Below the pieces are notes generated by a model. The model made no database searches. It was not told where the DNA came from and saw only the letters and a program-made list of their open reading frames with translations. Below, in pieces: positions 1 through 9,683 of a stretch of 64,000 nucleotides of DNA. The stretch is from positions 1 to 64,000 of the forward strand of contig JBDHIF010000016.1 in assembly GCA_039587535.1 (NCBI GenBank), in the 5' to 3' direction. The translations under genes were made by a program, and so were the position numbers. This DNA comes from JAWLHJ01 sp039587535 (GTDB taxonomy: Bacteria > Gemmatimonadota > Gemmatimonadetes > Longimicrobiales > Gaopeijiaceae). Each line of letters starts with the position of its first letter. Position 1 is the first letter of the stretch.

Positions 1-1527
1 CTGCCCCGCATCCCCGAGAAGAAGAACGGCAAGAAGGTGCTGCTCATCGGAGCGGGCCCAGCCTCGCTCACCGTGGCCAACGACCTGATGCCCCTGGGCT
101 ACGAGGTCACGATCTACGAGAAGTTGAAGCAGGCCGGGGGGCTCATGTGGAACAACATCCCCCAGTTCCGTCTGCCGCCGCGAGTCCTGAACGAGGAGAT
201 CGACATGATCCTCGACATGGGCGTGGATCTGAGGACCGGCCATGAGGTGGAAAGCATGGCCGCCGTCCTCGACGAGGGATGGGACGCCGTCTTCATCGGC
301 ACCGGCGCACCCAGAGGCAAGGAGCTGGACCTCCCGGGCCGCTGGGACGATCCCGAGAAGGTCCACATCGGCATCGACTGGCTCCAGTCCATCGCCTTCG
401 GGCACATCGAAACCATCGGCCGGCGGGTCCTGGTCATCGGTGCCGGCAACACCGCCATGGATTGCTGCCGAAGCGCCAAGCGCATGGGGGGCGAAGACGT
501 GAAGGTGATGGCGCGCAAGCCCCGACCTCTGTTCAAGGCCAGTCCCTGGGAGCTCGAAGACGCCGAGGGCGAGGAGATCGAGATCCTGGAGAACCATTCT
601 CCCAGCCGATTTGTCGTGGAAGACGGCAAGCTGATGGGGATGGAGTTCGAGATCGTGCGCTGGCATGAGCCGGAAGGTGGCGGGCGGCTGCAGAAGGAAG
701 TCCTCGACACCCGGGTGATCCCATGTGACGAAGTGATCCTGGCCATCGGGCAGGACGCGGCATTCCCGTGGATCGAGCGGGACATCGGCATCGAATTCAA
801 CGACTGGGACATGCCCGTGGTGGACCGGGGGTCCTTCCAGACCACGCTCCCGGGCGTGTTCTGCGGCGGCGACGCGGCTTGGGGCCCGGAGAACATCATC
901 TGGGCCGTCGAGCACGGGCATCAAGCGGCCATCAGCATCCACCAGTACTGCCAGGGCATGGGCGCGGAAGACAGGCCGCCCTACGGGCAAAACCTGGTGA
1001 GCGTGAAGATGGGCCTCCACGAGTGGAGCTACTCCAACGACTACGACGAGGCTCACCGCCAGGAGATGCGTTACGCCGACCTGAAGCAGCGCCTGGAGTC
1101 CATGGAGGTGGAGGCCGAGCTCGGCTTCGACCTCGAGCGAGCCTGTCAGGAAGCCGAGCGCTGCCTCAACTGCGACGTGCAGACCCACTTTGCGGACCCG
1201 CTGTGCATCGAGTGCGATGCCTGCATCGACGTCTGCCCGCTGGACTGCCTGACCATCACCTGGGATGGCGAGGAGAGCGAGGTGCGCGAGCGGCTCACAG
1301 CACCGGCAGAGAACTTGGACCAGCCCCTCTTCGTGTCCGGGCCACTCCCTCAGACCGCGAGGCTCATGCTCAAGGACGAGAACCTTTGCATCCACTGCGG
1401 GCTCTGCGCGGAGCGGTGCCCCACGGCCGCCTGGGATATGAGGAAATCCACCCTCCTGAAGCCGTACGCGGGCCTGGCGGCCGGGGAACGTCATCCGGAC
1501 CGCACCGCCGCGGTGGTGGGCCGATGA
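1..1527 (+). CDS. GltD-like FAD/NAD(P) oxidoreductase with C-terminal ferredoxin domain (5' partial)
   Basis: The reading frame is open from base 1, so the N-terminus lies outside the window; 508 residues are visible. The order is a first dinucleotide fold (GAGPAS near visible residue 18), a second one (GAGNTAMD near 145), a flavin-type C-terminal motif (GVFCGGDAAWGPENI near 285), then two cysteine clusters typical of 4Fe-4S binding (CIECDACIDVCP and CIHCGLCAERCP). This matches the glutamate-synthase small-subunit-like family that passes electrons between NAD(P)H and ferredoxin. The stop overlaps the start of the 2-oxoacid oxidoreductase alpha gene (ATGA), so it probably links NAD(P)H to the 2-oxoacid:ferredoxin reaction encoded by the next two genes. 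True glutamate synthase use is unlikely because no gltB is adjacent. Confidence 0.9.
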   Translation: MPRIPEKKNGKKVLLIGAGPASLTVANDLMPLGYEVTIYEKLKQAGGLMWNNIPQFRLPPRVLNEEIDMILDMGVDLRTGHEVESMAAVLDEGWDAVFIGTGAPRGKELDLPGRWDDPEKVHIGIDWLQSIAFGHIETIGRRVLVIGAGNTAMDCCRSAKRMGGEDVKVMARKPRPLFKASPWELEDAEGEEIEILENHSPSRFVVEDGKLMGMEFEIVRWHEPEGGGRLQKEVLDTRVIPCDEVILAIGQDAAFPWIERDIGIEFNDWDMPVVDRGSFQTTLPGVFCGGDAAWGPENIIWAVEHGHQAAISIHQYCQGMGAEDRPPYGQNLVSVKMGLHEWSYSNDYDEAHRQEMRYADLKQRLESMEVEAELGFDLERACQEAERCLNCDVQTHFADPLCIECDACIDVCPLDCLTITWDGEESEVRERLTAPAENLDQPLFVSGPLPQTARLMLKDENLCIHCGLCAERCPTAAWDMRKSTLLKPYAGLAAGERHPDRTAAVVGR

Positions 1528-3440
1528 GCCGCGGAGGAGGGCCTCGCGTGGCTCGAGCGACCGCTGCGGCGGCGACCCCTGTCGAGGCCACCCCAGAGGG
1601 CGATCCTCGGAAGGGGCGGCAGCCCGGCGTGAACGACTTCGCCTTCAAGATTGCCACGGCCAACGGCACCGGCTCCGCCAGCGCCAACGGCCTCCTCATG
1701 AAGACCATCTTCCGCATGGGGATCCCGGTCTCCGGGAAGAACCTCTTCCCGTCGAACATCCAGGGGCTGCCCACGTGGTATGAGATCCGCGTAAGCGGCG
1801 AGGGCCACACCGCCCGAAGGGCGGACTTCGATCTCATGGTGGCCATGAACCCCGCCACGTATGCACGCGACGTGCGGGAGGTGAAGTCCGGTGGGTGGGT
1901 GCTCCACGACGCCACATGGCCTCTGGACGTCGGTCTTCGGCGTGACGACGTGACCTTCCTCGAGGTGCCGCTGGCCGGGATGTGCAACGAGCGGTTCGAC
2001 GGGGCGCGGGCGCGCATCCTGCTCAAGAACATCGCCTATTCGGGGGTGCTGGCCGCGCTCCTGGACATGGACCTGGAAGTCATCGACAAGCTCCTGGCGG
2101 AAACGTACGGTCGGAAGAAGGCGCTGCTGGACTCCAACTTCGAGGCCGTGCGACTGGGCTACGACTATGCGAAAGAGCACTTCGAGTGCCCGCTCCCGTT
2201 CCGTCTGGAGCCCATGGACGAGACCCGCGGGCACATCCTCATCGACGGTAATACGGCGGCAGCGTTGGGATGCGTGTACGCCGGAGCCACGGTCGCCGGC
2301 TGGTATCCGATCACCCCGTCGACGTCCCTGGTGGACGCGTTCAGCGGATTCTGCGCAGAGCTCCGAAAGGATCCAGAGACCGGGAAGAGCCGGGTAGCCA
2401 TCATCCAGGCGGAGGACGAGCTGGCCGCCGCGGGGATGGTCATCGGAGCTTCGTGGGTGGGAGCCCGTGCCTTCACGGCCACCAGCGGCCCCGGCATCTC
2501 CCTCATGAGCGAGTTCATCGGCCTCGCGTACTACGCCGAGATCCCAGCGGTGATCTTCGACATCCAGCGGACAGGTCCCTCTACGGGCATGCCAACGCGC
2601 ACCCAGCAGGGAGATCTGATGATGGTGGCGTACGCGTCCCACGGTGACACGCGCCACATCGCGCTCTTCCCCGCCGACCCCCGCGAGTGCTTCGACATGG
2701 CCGTGGCCGCTTTCGATCTGGCCGAACGGTACCAAACGCCCGTCTTCGTGGTCTCGGACCTCGACATCGGCATGAACGACTGGGTCGTACCGGAGATCAA
2801 GTGGGACGATGACTACGTGCCGGACCGCGGGAAGGTGCTCTCCGCCGAGGACCTGGAGCGGATCGAGGAGTTCCACCGCTACCTGGACACCGACGGAGAC
2901 GGCGTTGCCTCTCGAACCGTTCCAGGGACACACCCGAAGGGCGCGTTCTTCACCCGTGGCTCGGGACACGACCGGTACGGGCGCTACACCGAGGACGCCG
3001 ACGCCTATCAGGACGTGGTGGACCGGTTGGACCGGAAGGTCCTCGGTAGCGCTGAGCGCCTACCACAGCCCGAGCTGCATCTGGCGCGCTCGGGTGGGAA
3101 CGGTTCCACGCCCGCCGCCGCCGAAGGGACCGCACCCGTCGGACTCGTGACGGTGGGCGGGTGCCGGGCGGCGGTGCTGGAAGCCCAGGCGCGCCTCGGT
3201 GCGCGTGGAGTCCTCGCCGACGTGATGCGGATCAAGGCATTCCCGTTCGCGCCGGCGGTCCGTGCGTTCCTCGAGAGCCATGACCGGGTCTTCGTCGTGG
3301 AACAGAACCGGGATGCCCAGCTGCGGAGCTTGCTGGCCCTGGAGACGGAGGTCCCACTGACCCACATGACGCCCATCCTCTCCTACGGCGGCATGCCGCT
3401 GGCCGCCAAGGAAGTCATCGAAGCCGTGGAGGCCGCATGA
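1524..3440 (+). CDS. korA: 2-oxoacid:ferredoxin oxidoreductase, fused gamma-alpha subunit
   Basis: 638 residues. It oxidatively decarboxylates 2-oxoacids (2-oxoglutarate or a related acid) to the acyl-CoA, giving electrons to ferredoxin. The N-terminal third (about residues 35-225, including FRMGIPVSGKNLFPSNIQG) is the gamma domain. The pyrimidine-binding alpha domain follows, with the family hallmark GWYPITPSTS near residue 254 and TATSGPGISLMSE near 315. The gamma-before-alpha order is the KorA-type fusion. The ATG at 1524 overlaps the preceding stop, and the open frame upstream of it is only a shadow of the first gene. It overlaps the beta gene by four bases. Substrate specificity cannot be read from sequence. 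Confidence 0.93.
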   Translation: MSRGGGPRVARATAAAATPVEATPEGDPRKGRQPGVNDFAFKIATANGTGSASANGLLMKTIFRMGIPVSGKNLFPSNIQGLPTWYEIRVSGEGHTARRADFDLMVAMNPATYARDVREVKSGGWVLHDATWPLDVGLRRDDVTFLEVPLAGMCNERFDGARARILLKNIAYSGVLAALLDMDLEVIDKLLAETYGRKKALLDSNFEAVRLGYDYAKEHFECPLPFRLEPMDETRGHILIDGNTAAALGCVYAGATVAGWYPITPSTSLVDAFSGFCAELRKDPETGKSRVAIIQAEDELAAAGMVIGASWVGARAFTATSGPGISLMSEFIGLAYYAEIPAVIFDIQRTGPSTGMPTRTQQGDLMMVAYASHGDTRHIALFPADPRECFDMAVAAFDLAERYQTPVFVVSDLDIGMNDWVVPEIKWDDDYVPDRGKVLSAEDLERIEEFHRYLDTDGDGVASRTVPGTHPKGAFFTRGSGHDRYGRYTEDADAYQDVVDRLDRKVLGSAERLPQPELHLARSGGNGSTPAAAEGTAPVGLVTVGGCRAAVLEAQARLGARGVLADVMRIKAFPFAPAVRAFLESHDRVFVVEQNRDAQLRSLLALETEVPLTHMTPILSYGGMPLAAKEVIEAVEAA

Positions 3441-4492
3441 CCCACATCGCCAAGCCACGGATCCGCCATCCGGGCCTCCAGGCCAACGCGCTCGGGCTCA
3501 CGCGCCGGGACTACGAAGGCTCCATGTCCACGTTGTGCGCAGGTTGCGGCCACGACTCGATCACCGCCGCCATCATACAGACGGCCTGGGCCATGGACCT
3601 GGAGCCACATCGGGTGGCGAAGCTGAGCGGCATCGGCTGCTCCTCCAAGACGCCGACCTATTTCCTGGGACAGGCCCACGGGTTCAACTCGGTACACGGC
3701 CGCATGCCCGCCATCGCCACCGGCGCCCAGGCCGCGCACCCTGCCCTGACGTACATCGGCGTATCCGGCGACGGTGACTCGCTCTCCATCGGCCTCGGCC
3801 AGCTCTGCCACGCCATCCGCCGGAACGTGGACATGCTGTACATCCTGGAAAACAACGGCGTGTACGGGCTCACCAAGGGCCAGTTCTCGGCGTCCGCCGA
3901 TGTGGGCACCAGGGCCAAGCGGGGCCAGACCAACGAGATGCCGCCCATCGACCCGGTTCTGCTGGCCTTGTCCCTGGGCGCGACGTTCGTGGCGCGCAGC
4001 TTCTCCGGGGACAAGGCGCAGCTCGTGCCCATCCTCGAGGCAGCGATTCGTCACCGCGGCTTCGCCTTCGTCGACGTTATCTCCCCGTGCGTGGCGTTCA
4101 ATGACCACGAAGGGTCGACGAAGAGTTACAAGTTCACGCGGGAGCATCTGGAGCAGGCCGTCGAGGCGGACCTGGTGCTCCCCATGGCGGAGATCACGAC
4201 CTCCTACGAGCCGGGGACGGCCCGCGAGGTGCGGCTCCCGGACGGCAGCGCCCTGCGGTTCCGGAAGGTCCCCGAGCACTACGATCCCCAAGACCGGGAC
4301 GGCGTGTACGGTTACGTCCGGGGACGCCAGGAGGAGGGGGAGATTCCCACCGGCCTCCTCTACGTCGACGCGGACGCACCGGACCACGTGGAGACGCTGG
4401 GGTCGGTGGAGCGCAACCTGGTGGATCTGCCGTTCGAGGAGCTCTGCCCCGGGGCCGAGAAGCTGGACGAGGTTCTGGCCGGATTCAGATAG
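3437..4492 (+). CDS. korB: 2-oxoacid:ferredoxin oxidoreductase, beta subunit
   Basis: 351 residues. This is the thiamine-diphosphate and 4Fe-4S subunit partnering the fused alpha/gamma chain. C34 and C37 (LCAGCGHD), C68 (GIGCSSK) and C218 (SPCVAFND) fit the four cluster ligands of KorB/PorB. GDGDS (111-115) through NNGVYGLTKG (about 139-148) is the TPP/Mg motif. The ATG lies inside the ATGA overlap with the alpha gene, so the two are translationally coupled. The length is normal for a family of about 300-350 residues. Confidence 0.94.
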   Translation: MTHIAKPRIRHPGLQANALGLTRRDYEGSMSTLCAGCGHDSITAAIIQTAWAMDLEPHRVAKLSGIGCSSKTPTYFLGQAHGFNSVHGRMPAIATGAQAAHPALTYIGVSGDGDSLSIGLGQLCHAIRRNVDMLYILENNGVYGLTKGQFSASADVGTRAKRGQTNEMPPIDPVLLALSLGATFVARSFSGDKAQLVPILEAAIRHRGFAFVDVISPCVAFNDHEGSTKSYKFTREHLEQAVEADLVLPMAEITTSYEPGTAREVRLPDGSALRFRKVPEHYDPQDRDGVYGYVRGRQEEGEIPTGLLYVDADAPDHVETLGSVERNLVDLPFEELCPGAEKLDEVLAGFR

Positions 4493-4616
4493 CCTCCACG
4501 GGGAAGGCGAGGCCGTAGCCGCTGGACTTGACCCTCGCCCCTAGACAGACTGAGGGGTCCCGGAGAGTCACGGCAGCCGCGAGGTCCATGCCAACCCCCC
4601 ACCGCGCCAAGTCTGG

Positions 4617-6398
4617 ATGACCCGCCCCGAGTGGCTCCTCGTCGGTGTGTTCGCCGCAACGATTGCGCTCATGTTCGGCACGCGCCTCCGGTCGGACCTG
4701 GTGGCGATCCTGGCGGCGCTCTCCCTCGGCCTACTGGGCGTGATCCCGGACGGCGGGGTGTTCCAGGGCTTCAGCAGCACGGTCGTCGTCACCCTCATGG
4801 GGCTCTTCATCCTGGCCGAGGGCCTCGAAGATACGGGGCTCATTCGATGGGCGGCGGCCCGCCTGGCCGACATGGGGGGCGACAGCGAGACACGCCTGCT
4901 CCTCACGCTGATGGGAACAGCGGCAGTGCTGTCTCTCGGGATGAACAACGTGGCCGTGGGCGCCCTCTTCCTTCCAGCGTCGATCCGCGTGGCGCGCACT
5001 TCCGGCGTGCCGGTGTCACGGCTCCTTCTCCCGGTCTCCTACGCTACCCTGCTAGGCGGAATGGCGACCATCTTCACCAGCGCCAACATCATCATGAGCG
5101 ACTTGTTGGTGCAGCAGGGCAACGAGCCTTTGGGAATGCTGGACTTCGCCCTGACCGGCGGGGTCGTGGCGGTGGCGGGCATCATGTACATGCTCCTGCT
5201 CGGACACCGCCTGATGAGGGACCGGTCGCGGGACGCGGAAGACCCGTACGGAGATTTTTTCGGGTTGTACAAGCTGGGCGAGAGATTCTGGGAGTTCGAG
5301 GTCCGCCCGGGCTCGAAGCTCGAGGGAAGAACGGTCGAGGAGATCGGGTTCCGGGAGCGCTTCGGCCTCTCGGTGCTGGCCATTCGCCGACGGCACCGCA
5401 CGTTCCTCGTTCCCGGCCCGGGGATCGTCGTCGTACCTGGAGATCGCGTCGTCGTGCTCGGCCACAAGGATCGCGTGCGCGAGCTGGTGCCCTGGGGCGT
5501 GGAGCTCCGCACCGGCGCGTCCCCCGGCGACCTGCAGGAGGAGCTCGAGCTCACCGAGATCGTCGTGCCGCCGCGCTCCCGGGCGACGGGTCGCACCCTC
5601 ACCGAGCTCGAGCTGCGGACGAAATATGGAGTAACCGTGCTGGCGCTTTGGCGAGAAGGGAAGATCATCCGGACGGATGTCGGCAAGACTCCTCTGGAGA
5701 TCGGCGACGGCCTCCTGGTGGTGAACCTTCCGAAGCGATTGGACGCGCTGACGCGAGGCGGTGATTTCCTTTTGGTGGGGAGCAAGATGACGGCTCCTGA
5801 GCACCCCGAGCGAGCTCCCGTGGCCCTGGCGATCTTCGGAGCGGTGGTCGCCGTCGCCTTCAGCGGGCTGCTTCCGATCGGAGAGACCGTGCTGGCCGGT
5901 GCGATGGCCATGGTGCTGACCAGATGCGTCAGCATGGAGCAGGCGTACCGCGCCATCGAGTGGCACGTCATCTTCCTTGTCGCGGGGTTGCTGCCCCTCG
6001 GTTTCGCGATGATCGATACCGGGCTCGCCGATCGGATCGCCATGGGGCTGGGCTCACTCGTTCAGGAAGACCAGCCGATGCTCGCCATCGCGTTGATGTT
6101 CGCGGTCAGCGCAGGAGCTACGCAGGTCATCGGTGGCCAGGTGAGCGCGCTCCTCGTGGGCCCGGTAGCGCTCGCGGTGGCCCAAACCTTAGGGGTCGCG
6201 GCACAGCCCATGGCCGTAGCGGTCGCCATTGGCGCCTCCACCGCGTTCCTGACCCCCATCGCACACCCGGTGAACGCGATGATGATGGGAACGGGTGGCT
6301 ATCGGCGCAGGGACTTCGCGAAGGTGGGTGCGGGAATGACGGTGATCACGCTGCTGGCCACCATGGCAGGTATGTGGCTTTTCTGGGGTGTCCGGTAG
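4617..6398 (+). CDS. SLC13-family anion permease with two central RCK_C (TrkA-C) domains
   Basis: 593 residues. Hydrophobic segments fill residues 1-200 and 395-593, the two halves of an ArsB/SLC13 (DASS) transporter. Between them are two tandem RCK_C domains (about 225-295 and 310-380; each has the GRTxxE..FG.SVLAI-like pattern followed by GD). Family members move sulfate or di/tricarboxylates with Na+ or H+. The position 124 bp behind the KorAB module would suit uptake of a dicarboxylate, but sulfate is equally possible. No clear Shine-Dalgarno precedes the ATG at 4617, and the 124-bp gap shows no convincing terminator, so co-transcription with korAB is plausible. Confidence 0.85.
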   Translation: MTRPEWLLVGVFAATIALMFGTRLRSDLVAILAALSLGLLGVIPDGGVFQGFSSTVVVTLMGLFILAEGLEDTGLIRWAAARLADMGGDSETRLLLTLMGTAAVLSLGMNNVAVGALFLPASIRVARTSGVPVSRLLLPVSYATLLGGMATIFTSANIIMSDLLVQQGNEPLGMLDFALTGGVVAVAGIMYMLLLGHRLMRDRSRDAEDPYGDFFGLYKLGERFWEFEVRPGSKLEGRTVEEIGFRERFGLSVLAIRRRHRTFLVPGPGIVVVPGDRVVVLGHKDRVRELVPWGVELRTGASPGDLQEELELTEIVVPPRSRATGRTLTELELRTKYGVTVLALWREGKIIRTDVGKTPLEIGDGLLVVNLPKRLDALTRGGDFLLVGSKMTAPEHPERAPVALAIFGAVVAVAFSGLLPIGETVLAGAMAMVLTRCVSMEQAYRAIEWHVIFLVAGLLPLGFAMIDTGLADRIAMGLGSLVQEDQPMLAIALMFAVSAGATQVIGGQVSALLVGPVALAVAQTLGVAAQPMAVAVAIGASTAFLTPIAHPVNAMMMGTGGYRRRDFAKVGAGMTVITLLATMAGMWLFWGVR

Positions 6399-6419
6399 GA
6401 ACCCCCTCGCCCACCCGGA

Positions 6420-6980
6420 TCATCCTCCGAGGACGTCCCGCAAGAACCTGAGGCCGATCGTCAGCGCCACGTGCCCTCGCCAGGCCCGGTCACCGTACAG
6501 GAAGCCGAACTGGACTGCGGCGACGTCCGCCGCTTCCAACAAGGCCGCCGGGCCGACGGACCCGAGAGAGATGTACGACGCCGCGACGAGTCCCACGTAA
6601 CCAGGTAATGACCGGCCAGTGCGGTAGAGGACCCCGGCATGGAGGTACACCAGGGGATCGATCCCGCCGCCGGATCCCGGCGACGGCACCCCATTGGCAC
6701 CCAAGCCGACCATTCCTGTGGCATGCCACGCGCTTGAAGTCACCTCGAGCGGGCCGCTGGCGGCCGTCCCCGGGAGGGGCAGCGGCGGCGCTCCACCCAT
6801 CGGTCGGCGCAGCTCCGGACCGATGATGCCGCCGCCCACCTCCCCTGCCACCCAACTCCCCTGCATCCGCCACGACTGCGCACCGACCTCCTCGGCAGCG
6901 GGCAGGAGGCTTAGCAGGACGGCGGCCCATAGCCTGGCGGACCGAATCCTCTGCCTGCCAGCCGTGATGGGCTGCATCAC
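6420..6980 (-). CDS. Small exported hypothetical protein, possible outer-membrane protein
   Basis: 186 residues, not recognised. The N-terminus has basic residues, then a hydrophobic stretch ending in an AQS signal-peptidase-like site (about residues 18-36). The rest is Gly/Ala/Leu-rich with alternating short hydrophobic segments, which could be an outer-membrane or periplasmic fold. Its ATG overlaps the stop of the upstream lipase gene (ATGA), so the two are translated together and probably work together. It converges with the permease gene across a 21-bp gap. Confidence 0.65.
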   Translation of the reverse strand: MMQPITAGRQRIRSARLWAAVLLSLLPAAEEVGAQSWRMQGSWVAGEVGGGIIGPELRRPMGGAPPLPLPGTAASGPLEVTSSAWHATGMVGLGANGVPSPGSGGGIDPLVYLHAGVLYRTGRSLPGYVGLVAASYISLGSVGPAALLEAADVAAVQFGFLYGDRAWRGHVALTIGLRFLRDVLGG

Positions 6981-8152
6981 ATCGGCCCCTCCACCGCCGC
7001 GGACGCGGTCCCCTCATCCGGCTCGGGGAGGGTCAGGTCCAGCGGGCTCGGCCTCACACCGAGGAACGAAGAGTCCGGGGCGCGGACCGGCGGGATTTCC
7101 GGCGGAGGAGGCGCCTCCGCTCTCAGGAATCCGCGGGTCAGGTCCAAGACGTCCGGGTCGTTGCAGAGGAAGGCGTGCCGCTCGGACTTCCCCGACAACG
7201 CCACCACACCTTCGCCGAAGATAGAGCCACCCCACGCCAGCGTTGCACGGTACGGCACCAGGCCGTCACCCTGTTGATTGCGGTGGTAGTCGGCACGATC
7301 GGGTAGGGTATCCCCATCTCGCACCACCTCGACGGGCGTCATCTGCCGCTTGCCCATGACCACCATGGCCATGGTGCCCGACCCGAGCCGAGCGAACGGA
7401 CCGGCTAGAAGCGCGGCCGTTTCCCTGGCTCTCCGGAGCATGTCCACGCGCATGCCCTCGCCCGGCTTACCCGGCCAACCGTCACGCTGCAGTAGTTGGC
7501 GGTGGTCGTCCTCCGGAGATCCATCGGGCCGCACCACGGCCCGCCAGGTCGGAAGCATCTGGTGGAGGGCCGGCCAAGTGAGCGCCATCCCTCTCGCGGC
7601 CACCTCGTTGCCCTCCCCGAGACTCCCACTTCCCCATAGCAGCGCCTCGGCCGCCCGCATGGTCCCCGCCAACGGCGACCCGACGAGCACGACGCGGGCG
7701 ACCAGCCGGGAGAACTCGTTGATGTCGAAGGTCAGCTTGCTGGCGGCCACGATGACCAGGCCGCCCTGTGAGTGACCCACGAGGTTGAAGCGGCCGCGCT
7801 CCGGCTTGTTCGCGCGCATGTACTCCAGGAGGAGCTGGGCGTTGTACCGTATGTCCATCCGCCAGTCGTACGGCCACGGCTCTGCGAGAGAGAAAAGGCG
7901 ATCATAAGGAGTGCCCACGACCTCGTGAGGCACGATCGTCGTGCCGGGCTCCATGGAGGTGCGGGCGGGCTTCCAGTCCCCTTCGGGCTGGTCGAGCGAG
8001 AGCAGACGCTCCCATTCCTCGGGGGGACGCCCACCCAGGTCGTCTTCCTGGAGACCGAGGCTGACCCGCACTGCGTTGTAGACCACCCTCCCTTCGCTAT
8101 CCGCCAGAGACGTGGCCTGGGTGCCGGGGATCAGAAGCGTCTTGTCAGGCAT
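6977..8152 (-). CDS. LCAT/PGAP1-like alpha/beta hydrolase (lipase or acyltransferase)
   Basis: 391 residues from the ATG at 8152; an upstream in-frame start would add only a 16-residue Arg/Pro-rich tail. The nucleophile elbow is GHSQGG (S128), preceded by a lipase-like LIPGTQATSL start near residues 6-16 and a Trp/Tyr-rich lid-like region (EPWPYDWRMD). A late FLCND...HA region could supply the acid and His. The layout resembles lecithin:cholesterol acyltransferase-like hydrolases. No signal peptide is visible, so it may act in the cytoplasm. It overlaps the downstream small exported protein by four bases. Confidence 0.8.
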   Translation of the reverse strand: MPDKTLLIPGTQATSLADSEGRVVYNAVRVSLGLQEDDLGGRPPEEWERLLSLDQPEGDWKPARTSMEPGTTIVPHEVVGTPYDRLFSLAEPWPYDWRMDIRYNAQLLLEYMRANKPERGRFNLVGHSQGGLVIVAASKLTFDINEFSRLVARVVLVGSPLAGTMRAAEALLWGSGSLGEGNEVAARGMALTWPALHQMLPTWRAVVRPDGSPEDDHRQLLQRDGWPGKPGEGMRVDMLRRARETAALLAGPFARLGSGTMAMVVMGKRQMTPVEVVRDGDTLPDRADYHRNQQGDGLVPYRATLAWGGSIFGEGVVALSGKSERHAFLCNDPDVLDLTRGFLRAEAPPPPEIPPVRAPDSSFLGVRPSPLDLTLPEPDEGTASAAVEGPM

Positions 8153-8215
8153 GGGGTCCCTTCGTCGACGGGGGACAGGAGTGCGACCGGGGCCGCCCAC
8201 CGGCGAAGGCGCGAA

Positions 8216-9649
8216 TCAGCGCACGCCAACCCACCCACGCACCGACGCAAACAGCTTCTCCGAATCGTAGCCCACGCCGTCTTTGAACACGAGAACGGTC
8301 TCGCGGAACGCCGCGACGTCCGCGGTGGGGTCGCCGACGAGGAGCACCAGATCCGCTCTCTTTCCGACCTCTACGGTGCCGATCTCGTCCTCCCGCTCCA
8401 GGTAGGCGGCACCGTTTCGCGTGGCGACTTCCACCGCCTGTTCGACGCTGAGCCCCATCTCCACCAACAGCTGCAGCGCCCGCTGGTTCGCATACCCGGG
8501 CACCACGTCACCGCCACCGGTGGGATCGGTGCCCACGACCAGAGTTCCTCCAGCGTCGTAGAACGCCTTCTCCATAGCCATGTATTTCTCGAGGAGCGCC
8601 CCGGCCTGATTCCCGGGCTCGTCCGCGCGTGCCAGCCGCCCCATCACCTGCTGAGCGATCTGCGGAAGCATCGCCTGGAAGGCCCCGGGGGGAGGCAAGG
8701 GCCGATCAGGCGCCCGACGCTCGACGACGGTCAGGGTCGAAGTGATGGCCACGTCGCGATCCACGAGGTGCCGGATGACGTCCGTGAACTCGGAGCTCCC
8801 GAGATCCAGATCCAGGTAGCTCTGACTGGTGCCACGGGGACACTCGTCCGGCTCCTTGCCGTCGACCCAGTCCGTGGCCGCGAAGAAGCCGTGCTCGAGG
8901 TTGTCGATCCCGAGCTCCGCGGCCTCACGATACGTCACGGAGCAAAGGTGTCCGGTCACCTTGATGCCTCGGGCGTGCGCGGCCTGAATGGCCGCTCCCA
9001 GGCTGGCCCGATCGATGAGATTGTATGCCTTGAAAGAGGTGACGCCCTGATCCGCCCAGAAATCCACGTGGGCACGGGCTTCGTCCGGAGTCGAGATCTC
9101 GGGAAAGGCCCGGATGAAGCCGCCGGGCCCCTCGAGGTAAGGGCCGGTCACGTCCATGTGGGGACCGGGGATCCTTCCAGCCTCCACGTCCCTGCGAATG
9201 GAAAGATCCGTATAAGGATCGAGACTTCCACCCGTGCGGATGGTGGTCGCTCCTCCCGCCAGGTACAGCGGAGGGAAGGAGCGCTCATTGGTGTTGTAGC
9301 GGGTCTGCCCCGACGGATAGAACATGTGCTCGTGGAGCATGACCAGACCGGGCATGAGCGTATGCCCCGCACCGTCGATGACCTCCACGTCCGGGCCCGT
9401 CGACAGATCCCCAGCCGACGCCACGGCGACGATGCGACCGTCGCGGACCTCCACTGCCATGTCGGAGCGGGCCGCCGCACCCGTGCCGTCGATGAGGCGC
9501 ACCCCCGTGATCAGGACGTGCGGCGCGGACACCGAGACGAAGGCGCGGACGGACTCAGAAAGATCTTCATACTGCTGAGCCACGGCTCCCGCCGGCCATG
9601 CAGCGAGGCCGACGCCCAGTAGCATGATGCCGAATCCCCTCAGCTTCAT
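8216..9649 (-). CDS. Exported metal-dependent amidohydrolase
   Basis: 477 residues. The ATG at 9649 is preferred because it places a clean Sec signal (MKLRGFGIMLLGV..., cleaved after AVAQ) at the N-terminus. Amidohydrolase landmarks are present: LMPGLVMLHEHMF (the HxH metal pair as HEH), a later GHLCS histidine, NLEHGF, GTDPTGGG with the catalytic Asp, and a C-terminal strand GTVEVGKRADLVLL. The family hydrolyses amide or cyclic amide bonds, and exported members often act on peptides or imides. It lies downstream of a SusC/SusD pair behind a perfect hairpin and 63 bp upstream of the lipase gene. Confidence 0.9.
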   Translation of the reverse strand: MKLRGFGIMLLGVGLAAWPAGAVAQQYEDLSESVRAFVSVSAPHVLITGVRLIDGTGAAARSDMAVEVRDGRIVAVASAGDLSTGPDVEVIDGAGHTLMPGLVMLHEHMFYPSGQTRYNTNERSFPPLYLAGGATTIRTGGSLDPYTDLSIRRDVEAGRIPGPHMDVTGPYLEGPGGFIRAFPEISTPDEARAHVDFWADQGVTSFKAYNLIDRASLGAAIQAAHARGIKVTGHLCSVTYREAAELGIDNLEHGFFAATDWVDGKEPDECPRGTSQSYLDLDLGSSEFTDVIRHLVDRDVAITSTLTVVERRAPDRPLPPPGAFQAMLPQIAQQVMGRLARADEPGNQAGALLEKYMAMEKAFYDAGGTLVVGTDPTGGGDVVPGYANQRALQLLVEMGLSVEQAVEVATRNGAAYLEREDEIGTVEVGKRADLVLLVGDPTADVAAFRETVLVFKDGVGYDSEKLFASVRGWVGVR

Positions 9650-9683
9650 ATGGATTCCTCCGCTTACACATTGGCACCATGCA

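Noticed and set aside
7772..9622. Long plus-strand open frame of 616 codons
   Set aside because: It lies antisense to the lipase and amidohydrolase genes, has Arg/His-rich composition and no recognisable domain; high GC creates such antisense frames.
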